From NCBI GenBank assembly GCA_018716305.1, contig DVKB01000002.1, positions 1 to 47,907 of the forward strand: DNA of 47,907 nt, written 5' to 3'. The notes beneath the pieces were generated by a model that was not told where the DNA came from, did not search any database, and saw only the letters and a list, made by a program, of their open reading frames with translations. Position numbers and translations under genes: made by a program. This DNA comes from Candidatus Scatomonas merdigallinarum (GTDB taxonomy: Bacteria > Bacillota > Clostridia > Lachnospirales > Lachnospiraceae). Shown piece after piece: positions 42,493 to 47,907 of the stretch. The first letter of the stretch is position 1, and each line of letters opens with the position of its first letter.

Positions 42493-43568
42493 AAGCGGCG
42501 GGATTGATTGCGGCGGCAGGGCTTTCCAGCCGTATGGAAGATTTTAAGCCGCTTATGGAACTGAACGGGTTTCCCATGATCGCTATGACGGTCCGGAGCA
42601 TGCGGAACGCCGGCATCCGGAATATCACCGTGGTCACCGGCTTTCGGGGAGAGGAAGTGAGAAAGGTTCTGGACCCTCTGGGGGTTTCCATCGTGGAAAA
42701 TCCCCGCTACCGGGAGACGGATATGCTGGCCTCCGTAAAGCTGGGGCTGTCCTCCATGGATACAGGAAACGGAGTGTTCTTTCTGCCCGGGGACGTGCCC
42801 CTGACGGAGCCTGAGACCTTCCGGAAGCTGTGGAACATACGGGAAGAAAGGGCTGGTAAGGTAAGCGCCCTGATCCCTATGAACGGAGAAAAGCAGATCC
42901 ATCCCCCCTATCTTTCTCCGGAGGGCTGTGCCGGAGTCCTGGGTTACAAAGGGGATTTTGGGCTGAAAGGGGCCATGGATGCCCAGGATCCCCTGCGGGT
43001 GAATGTGTGGGATCAGGGGGCCGGCCAGGACGCAGATGTTCCCGGGGATTTCCGGGCCATGGAGCAGTATGCAAAAGCCCATCGGGGCGTTTCTGAGAGG
43101 ATCTGCGAAAAACTCTACGGGGAAGTATCCCTGCCGGAGCATATCCGGGCCCACTGCCGGGCGGTGGGGGAGCTGGCGGCGCATATGGCGGAAAAACTGG
43201 TGGAAGCCGGAGCTTACCTGGACATTGAACTCTGCCGCAGCGGCGGCTGTCTTCATGATCTGCTGCGCCTATCCCCGCACCATGAGGCGGCGGCGGAAAC
43301 TTTTCTGGAGGAAAAGGGCTACCTGGCTCTGGCACGGGTCGTGGGAGCCCACAAAGGATTTCCGGAAGAACCGGAAACTCTCTGCCGGGAGGAGGTCCTG
43401 GTGTGTCTGGCAGATAAAAGCATCCTGGAAACCAGCCGGGTGTCCTTTGAGGAACGGTACCGGAAAGCCCTGGAAAAGAAACCGGTAAAGGAGCGGATCC
43501 TGCGGGATATCCGGACATGCCGCCGGCTGGCGGAAGAATACGAGGTGATGACCGGTGAAAAATTATGA
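42489..43568 (+). CDS. MocA-like nucleotidyltransferase fused to an HD domain (DVU_1551-like)
   Basis: 359 residues; ATG 42489 overlaps the previous stop. The N-terminal about 200 residues match molybdenum cofactor cytidylyl/guanylyltransferases: LIAAAGLSSRMEDFKPLMEL and FLPGDVPL. The enzyme gene at 36187 should need a cytosine dinucleotide cofactor, so CTP is the likely substrate. Residues about 215-330 form an HD domain (GGCLHDLLRLSPHHEAAA, LADKSI). The fusion may couple cofactor loading to hydrolysis of a nucleotide product; that is inference. Confidence 0.85.
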   Translation: MKAAGLIAAAGLSSRMEDFKPLMELNGFPMIAMTVRSMRNAGIRNITVVTGFRGEEVRKVLDPLGVSIVENPRYRETDMLASVKLGLSSMDTGNGVFFLPGDVPLTEPETFRKLWNIREERAGKVSALIPMNGEKQIHPPYLSPEGCAGVLGYKGDFGLKGAMDAQDPLRVNVWDQGAGQDADVPGDFRAMEQYAKAHRGVSERICEKLYGEVSLPEHIRAHCRAVGELAAHMAEKLVEAGAYLDIELCRSGGCLHDLLRLSPHHEAAAETFLEEKGYLALARVVGAHKGFPEEPETLCREEVLVCLADKSILETSRVSFEERYRKALEKKPVKERILRDIRTCRRLAEEYEVMTGEKL

Positions 43569-44703
43569 GCGGAAAATTTACCTGAATAATGCAGCCACCT
43601 CCTGGCCTAAGCCGGCCTGTGTGGGGGAGGCAATGGGGGAAGCGGTAAAAGCTCTGCCCGGCTCCGGAGGCCGGGGAGGGATCGAGGAGTTTGATATCTT
43701 TCAGGCAGTCCGGGAAGAACTGGCAGAATGGCTGGGAATTTCCTGTCCGGAACGGATTGCTTTGGGATGTAATTCTACCTGGGGACTGAATCAGGGGATT
43801 TTCGGCTTCCCTTTGCGCCCGGGTGATACGGTGCTCACCACCCGGGCGGAGCACAACGCGGTGCTGCGGCCCCTGTACCGGCTGGAACAGCAGGGTATTC
43901 AGGTGATCTATCTGGACGTAGACAGGACGGGGAGAGTGAGCCCGGAGGCCTGGGAAAAGGCTCTGGACCGGTTTCGCCCGAGACTCTGTGTCCTGATCCA
44001 CGCCTCCAACGTGACGGGGGCGGTCAACGACGCCCCCAGGCTGACGGCGGCAGCCCACAGATACGGAGCAGCACTGCTGCTGGACCTTTCCCAGAGCCTG
44101 GGATGGCTGCCGGTGGAACTGGAAGATTGGGAGGTGGATCTGGCTGTATTCACAGGACACAAATATCTTTTGGGACCCCAGGGGACCGGCGGCATCTACG
44201 TGCGGCCGGGGCTGGAACTGAAGCCGTATTTTCTGGGAGGCACCGGCGTGCAGAGCGACCGGAGGGAAATGCCGGAGGAAATGCCCATTCATCTGGAAGC
44301 GGGAACTGGAAACGAGCCCTCCTATCACGGGCTGCTGGCGGCTCTTCGCTGGAGCCGGGAACATCCCCGGGAGCAGGAGGCCGGAGAGGCGCTGCTCCGG
44401 TATCTGAAAGAGGGGCTGAAGCGGCTGGGCTGCCTTGTCATAGAGCCGGAGCCCCCGGTAACCCCGGTGGTATCCTTTGGGATCCCCGGCATATCTCCCG
44501 GAGAAGCAGGAGATATTCTGGCCGGCAGCTATGATATCATCTGCCGTACCGGCCTTCACTGCGCGCCGGCGATTATGGAAAATCTGGAAATGCCAGGAGG
44601 AACCATCCGTCTGAGTCTGTCCCGGTTTACCTGCCGGGAAGAACTGGATACGGTGCTGGAAGCGGTGGAAGCTATAGTGGAAAGCATGAGGGAAGGGGCA
44701 TGA
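43555..44703 (+). CDS. Class V aminotransferase, cysteine-desulfurase-like
   Basis: 382 residues from GTG 43555, overlapping the previous gene by 14 nt. PLP lysine in FTGHKYLLGPQGTGG; catalytic Cys likely in RTGLHCAP; NAATSWPKP near the start. It resembles the EF2568-type family described with selenium-dependent molybdenum hydroxylases. It could supply sulfur or selenium for the molybdenum sulfido ligand via XdhC. No selD was seen in this window. Confidence 0.85.
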   Translation: MKNYERKIYLNNAATSWPKPACVGEAMGEAVKALPGSGGRGGIEEFDIFQAVREELAEWLGISCPERIALGCNSTWGLNQGIFGFPLRPGDTVLTTRAEHNAVLRPLYRLEQQGIQVIYLDVDRTGRVSPEAWEKALDRFRPRLCVLIHASNVTGAVNDAPRLTAAAHRYGAALLLDLSQSLGWLPVELEDWEVDLAVFTGHKYLLGPQGTGGIYVRPGLELKPYFLGGTGVQSDRREMPEEMPIHLEAGTGNEPSYHGLLAALRWSREHPREQEAGEALLRYLKEGLKRLGCLVIEPEPPVTPVVSFGIPGISPGEAGDILAGSYDIICRTGLHCAPAIMENLEMPGGTIRLSLSRFTCREELDTVLEAVEAIVESMREGA

Positions 44704-44978
44704 AATTTCAGTGCAAAAAGGTGGAAAACTGTTTCGCCCAGGCCAGAACCTATGAATATCAGCTGCCTGTTACCGGGGAAGAGCTGGCACGGCGGCTTCC
44801 GGGATTTCAGGTAACGGAAAACCACCGGTTCCGGCGGCCGGTATTTTCCGCGAAAAAAGGGGATCTGGAGGTCAAGGGGATCCTGGCGGCCCACGTGGTA
44901 AAGGTTAATTACACGGCAGCACACTGGGAGCAGGAAAAAAAAGAGATGGAACAGTGGCTGGAGGAACAGGAAGAATGA
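44700..44978 (+). CDS. Small unknown protein in the molybdenum cluster
   Basis: 92 residues, overlapping both neighbours by 4 nt. It begins MKFQCKKVENCFAQARTYEY and ends in an acidic helical tail. No motif was recognised. Tight overlap on both sides supports co-translation and a role in the same pathway. Confidence 0.75.
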   Translation: MKFQCKKVENCFAQARTYEYQLPVTGEELARRLPGFQVTENHRFRRPVFSAKKGDLEVKGILAAHVVKVNYTAAHWEQEKKEMEQWLEEQEE

Positions 44979-46195
44979 ACAGAGAGGAGCCGCCGGAAAT
45001 GAAAAAAGCAGCTTTGGATCAGTGGGTCCGGGAACAGGAGAACTGCGGAGAGCTGGGGCAAAGAGAGATCCGGCAGATCCAGCTGCAAAAGCTCAACGCT
45101 CTGCTGAAGCGGGAAAAGGGCCGCCAGGGGTTTTACCGGAACCTGCCGGAACATCTGGCTTCCCTGGAGCAGCTGCCGGAACTGCCCCTGACTGCGGAGG
45201 AAGATCTGAAGCGATCCGGAAACGGAATGGTGCTGGTAAGCCAGTCCGCCGTGGAACGGGTGCGGACCCAGGAAACCTCCGGCACCACCGGGCCGGCGAA
45301 GCGGGTCTTTTATACCGCCGGGGACAATGAGCGCACGGTCTCCTTTTTTGCCGCCGGCCTTTCGGAACTCATACATCCCGGAAGCAGAACTATGATTTGC
45401 ATGCCTTTTTCCGGAGACCGGGGATTGGGGGAACTGATCGCCGAGGCAGTGACCCGCCTGGGTGCGGAGCCTCTGCCGGGAGGCTGGGACAGAACTTTTG
45501 GAGCATTCCTGGATCTCCTGGAAAAGGAACAGCCGGATACCTTTGTGGGGCCTCCGGTGCTGCTGCTGTCTCTGCTGCGGCTGCAGCCGGAGAGCAGCCT
45601 CAAAAGAGCCCTGGTCAGCGGGGACGCCTGTCCGGCGGGGGTAATGTCGGAGATCGAAAAGCTGCTGGATTCCCGGCTGTATCCTCACTACGGTTCCCGG
45701 GAGATGGGCCTGGGGGGAGCAGTTACCTGTCCGGCTTTTGCAGGCATGCATCTGCGGGAAAACGATATCCTGGCGGAGATCCTGGATGAAGAGGGACGCC
45801 CCCTGCCGCCGGGGGAATGGGGAGAACTGGTGATCACAACTCTGGAGGCGGAGGCTATGCCGCTGATCCGTTACCGCACCGGAGACAGAACCCGTTTCCT
45901 GCCGGATCCCTGTCCCTGCGGCAGCAGCCTGGCAAGGCTGGACGCTGTCCATAGAAAGGGTACGGAATCCAGGATGGAGGATCTGGACGATCTGCTGTTC
46001 CGGCATCCGGAAGTGGTGGATTACCAGGCGTTTCTGGAAAAGGATCGTCTGCGGATCCGGGGGTTTGTAACCGGAGAGATAGAAAATCTGCCGGAACACT
46101 GGAGGGGAACAGCCCTGGATTACCAGTGGAAACAGATTTCCAGGGAGGACCGTCCCTGCTGCCGGGGCAAGCGGGGGATCCGGACGGAAAGATAA
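44975..46195 (+). CDS. AMP-forming CoA ligase (PaaK-like, DVU_1553-like)
   Basis: 406 residues from ATG 44975 (overlapping the previous stop), or 398 from ATG 44999, which has GAGGAG 9 nt upstream. ATP loop TSGTTGPAKRV, then HYGSREMGLGG and MPLIRYRTGDRTR. It ends GKRGIRTER, so a short C-terminal domain with a possible Lys is present. It resembles phenylacetate-CoA ligases. It may activate the acid formed by the aldehyde oxidoreductase, or use such chemistry in cofactor handling. Substrate unknown. Confidence 0.83.
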   Translation: MNREEPPEMKKAALDQWVREQENCGELGQREIRQIQLQKLNALLKREKGRQGFYRNLPEHLASLEQLPELPLTAEEDLKRSGNGMVLVSQSAVERVRTQETSGTTGPAKRVFYTAGDNERTVSFFAAGLSELIHPGSRTMICMPFSGDRGLGELIAEAVTRLGAEPLPGGWDRTFGAFLDLLEKEQPDTFVGPPVLLLSLLRLQPESSLKRALVSGDACPAGVMSEIEKLLDSRLYPHYGSREMGLGGAVTCPAFAGMHLRENDILAEILDEEGRPLPPGEWGELVITTLEAEAMPLIRYRTGDRTRFLPDPCPCGSSLARLDAVHRKGTESRMEDLDDLLFRHPEVVDYQAFLEKDRLRIRGFVTGEIENLPEHWRGTALDYQWKQISREDRPCCRGKRGIRTER

Positions 46196-46207
46196 AAGGA
46201 GCGGAAC

Positions 46208-46585
46208 ATGAATCGGTTTTATTATATTGCCAGAGTGCGGATCAAGAGAAAAGAAGATCAGGGGAAAGAATACTTCGGCCGGGGCGTGGCGGATCTGCTC
46301 CACGGGGTGGACGAATTTCATTCTCTGAACCTGGCGGCGCAGCACATGGGCATGGCCTACAGCAAAGCCTGGCGGATTGTGAAACAGGCGGAAGAGGCGC
46401 TGGGGCTGCAGCTGCTGTTCCGTATGCGGAAAAACGGGTCCCGGCTTACTGCCGAGGGCAGGACCATGCTGGAAGCGTACGAGGAGGCGGAACAGGCAGC
46501 CTGGGAAGCAGCGGACGCGGTGATGGAGAAATATTTCGGAGGTGGGGCGGATGGAAAAGATCCGGGAAACACTGCTCCGGCATAA
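46208..46585 (+). CDS. ModE-like winged-helix regulator without molybdate domain
   Basis: 125 residues. Winged-helix DNA-binding domain resembling the ModE/LysR N-terminus (SLNLAAQHMGMAYSKAWRIV, then ALGLQLLFRM and GSRLTAEG). No C-terminal molybdate-binding (TOBE/Mop) domain follows. AAGGAG lies before the ATG. It probably regulates the cluster in response to a signal other than direct molybdate binding. It overlaps the HAD gene by 35 nt. Confidence 0.82.
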   Translation: MNRFYYIARVRIKRKEDQGKEYFGRGVADLLHGVDEFHSLNLAAQHMGMAYSKAWRIVKQAEEALGLQLLFRMRKNGSRLTAEGRTMLEAYEEAEQAAWEAADAVMEKYFGGGADGKDPGNTAPA

Positions 46586-47204
46586 AGGGGCGCTGGTGAC
46601 GGATTTTGACGGAACATTGACTCTTTCCGGAAGTTCCCTTCATGCAGCCGTAAAAGTGCTGGGGCCGGATTCCGGCCTGGCCAGAGGGCGGGATCTTTTG
46701 TATCACACCCTTGGAAAGCCGCTTTTTGAGGAAGCCCTGAAAGGAAACGTAAACAGTTCCCTGAAAAAGCAGGCGGAACTCTGGTGGGAAAAGCAGCTGG
46801 AGCTGTACGTGACGGAACAGGTTTCGGAAGAGATTTTGGCCAGGGCGGCTGCCCTGCTTGAGCCAAGGACAGAAATCCTGGAATTGCTGCGCTTCTGTCT
46901 GGAGAAGGAAATACCGGTCTGGATCGTTTCCGCCGGCCTGGAGAATGTGATCCGCTTCTGGCTGGGGCAGCAGGAGATCCCGGATGAGAAGATCCGGATC
47001 CTGGCCAACCGGATCCGGTACGGAGAGGAAAAACCCGCGGGGCAGGTGCCCGTCATTACTGCCTGGAATAAAAAAGAACGGTTTTTTCAGCAGGCGGGAA
47101 GGTCGGCGGACCGATACCTGGTGTTTCTGGGAGATCAGAAGGAAGATCTGTACTGGAGAGAGGAAAACGCGGAAAGCTTTCTGCTGAGAGAGAAAAGCGC
47201 CTGA
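46551..47204 (+). CDS. HAD-family phosphatase, last gene of the cluster
   Basis: 217 residues; GGAGG 7 nt before ATG 46551. Motif I VTDFDGTLT, a Ser/Thr in IPVWIVSAG (motif II), and LVFLGDQKEDLYW near the end (motif IV-like). Layout resembles 5'-nucleotidase or phosphoserine-phosphatase-like enzymes. Substrate unknown. A stem with TTTT overlaps the stop. Confidence 0.78.
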   Translation: MEKIRETLLRHKGALVTDFDGTLTLSGSSLHAAVKVLGPDSGLARGRDLLYHTLGKPLFEEALKGNVNSSLKKQAELWWEKQLELYVTEQVSEEILARAAALLEPRTEILELLRFCLEKEIPVWIVSAGLENVIRFWLGQQEIPDEKIRILANRIRYGEEKPAGQVPVITAWNKKERFFQQAGRSADRYLVFLGDQKEDLYWREENAESFLLREKSA

Positions 47205-47228
47205 GCCGTAATGTGCCCGGGCGCTTTT
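47193..47228 (+). terminator. Terminator overlapping the end of the HAD gene
   Basis: AAAAGCGCC (47193-47201) pairs perfectly with GGCGCTTTT (47220-47228). It closes the accessory gene run. Confidence 0.65.
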
Positions 47229-47374
47229 GGAAGATTGTCTGACTAAATGATTGCATCCAGGCGCGGAATATGATATTCTGTAGATGGACGATCGTTCCAT
47301 TTTCTTTGCGGCATTTCGCCGCGGATACCCATTTTTTAAAATTGAAGAGCGCGGGAGCAGAGCGGAGGAAAGCC

Positions 47375-47403
47375 TTGACCTTTTCATGCCGGCATCATAC
47401 AAT
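47375..47403 (+). promoter_or_regulatory. Promoter of the PD-(D/E)XK transposase-family gene
   Basis: TTGACC (47375-47380), 17 nt, TACAAT (47398-47403). Confidence 0.7.
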
Positions 47404-47473
47404 AATTTTAGAGAATGTATGGGCTCTAAGGTCCTTTCTGTCCTGGGTCTGCCGGCGCGGAAAGGAGCCGTGT

Positions 47474-47907
47474 ATGGAAGAAATCAAGGTTCGGGAAACC
47501 GGCAGCCAGAGAGAAGAGGAGAAACAGAATCAGGAGTTTATCATGCTCCCCACTGTGGATTTCTGTTTCAAGGAACTGATGAAAAACCCCAGGGTCCGCC
47601 GGGGATTCATTGCCGCGCTTCTGAAGAAGGAGCCGGAAGAGGTGGAGGAGACAGAGGTCCTGCCCGGAGAACAGTCCGGGGAATACGAGGATGAGAAGCT
47701 GGGAATCCTGGATGTGCTGATCCGTTTTCGGGACGGCAGCCGTATGAATCTGGAGATGCAGATGATGGCGTACGGTTACTGGAAGGAGAGGGTTCTGTTC
47801 TATCTCTGCAGGATTTATACCGGGCAGCTGAAAAAGGGAGAAAGCTACGACAAACTGAAGAAATGCGTCCATGTAAGCGTGCTGGGCTTTAACCAGTTTC
47901 CGGAGGA
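47474..47907 (+). CDS. PD-(D/E)XK nuclease family transposase (Rpn-like), truncated by window end
   Basis: At least 144 residues from ATG 47474, with AAAGGAG 6 nt upstream; the frame is open to the end of the window. LPTVDFCFKELMKNPRVRRGFI near the start is typical. The nuclease core is GILDVLIRF, then MNLEMQM (D and E-x-Q), and ERVLFYLCRIYTGQLKKG follows. The family includes RpnA-type recombination-promoting nucleases, commonly dispersed in Lachnospiraceae. Whether this copy is intact cannot be seen. Confidence 0.85.
   Translation, partial: MEEIKVRETGSQREEEKQNQEFIMLPTVDFCFKELMKNPRVRRGFIAALLKKEPEEVEETEVLPGEQSGEYEDEKLGILDVLIRFRDGSRMNLEMQMMAYGYWKERVLFYLCRIYTGQLKKGESYDKLKKCVHVSVLGFNQFPE

Noticed and set aside
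47284-47694. 136-codon open frame before and into the PD-(D/E)XK gene
   Set aside because: It spans the promoter at 47375-47403 and is out of frame with the well-supported gene at 47474.

Overview
The window looks like chromosome from a spore-forming Gram-positive Clostridia, most likely a Lachnospiraceae-type gut Firmicute with fairly GC-rich coding. This rests on a spoIIAA-spoIIAB-sigF-spoVA block, an LTA-synthase-family protein, strong AGGAGG ribosome sites, and THF, cobalamin and T-box leaders. No rRNA or tRNA gene, CRISPR array or complete insertion sequence was seen. Genus is not claimed.

Layout. 1-3413: CsoR-type copper repressor with its operator inside the promoter, a repeat-filled gap, and a CopA ATPase carrying a C-terminal CopZ-like domain that has its own ribosome site. 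3430-7378: an accessory-looking block with a small DUF2726-like protein, a long base-paired element, an orphan YSDD reverse transcriptase and a macrodomain/ADP-ribosylglycohydrolase fusion. 7441-10357: THF riboswitch, terminator and folate operon (folE, HD protein, folP, folB-folK fusion). 10361-10875: promoter, cobalamin riboswitch and a leader with no clear gene. 10899-15325: sbcD-sbcC. 15492-24644: a C-GCAxxG-C-C protein, an apparently Stem I-less T-box, a zinc-ribbon membrane protein, valS, an LtaS-like protein, folC, a 52-residue protein and a zinc-ribbon/TPR membrane protein. 24757-28011: forespore regulators and spoVAA-AB-AC, with a 52-residue membrane protein behind a sigma-G-like promoter. 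28101-31924: KdpDE-like two-component system plus KtrB/KtrA potassium uptake. 31921-33828 (minus): XdhC-family maturation factor and TylF-like methyltransferase. 34039-34928: small zinc-ribbon and ferredoxin-like proteins behind an inverted repeat placed like an activator site. 34929-36186: tandem repeats, palindromes and one small minus-strand gene. 36187-47204: a molybdenum hydroxylase (Mop-type aldehyde oxidoreductase) followed by ten tightly packed accessory genes. 47474-end: start of a PD-(D/E)XK transposase-family gene.

How parts fit together. The molybdenum block appears to combine an enzyme with its cofactor and maturation factors: MocA-like cytidylyltransferase, cysteine-desulfurase-like protein, XdhC, and a ModE-like regulator. 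It also has a Fe-S flavoprotein-like electron carrier and a CoA ligase of unknown purpose. The best candidates for undescribed biology are the reverse transcriptase with its upstream 20-bp stem element beside the macro/ARH gene, the molybdenum cluster, and a family of small palindromic repeats whose stems change by compensatory substitutions. All calls come from reading the sequence by eye. No search, fold or alignment was run.
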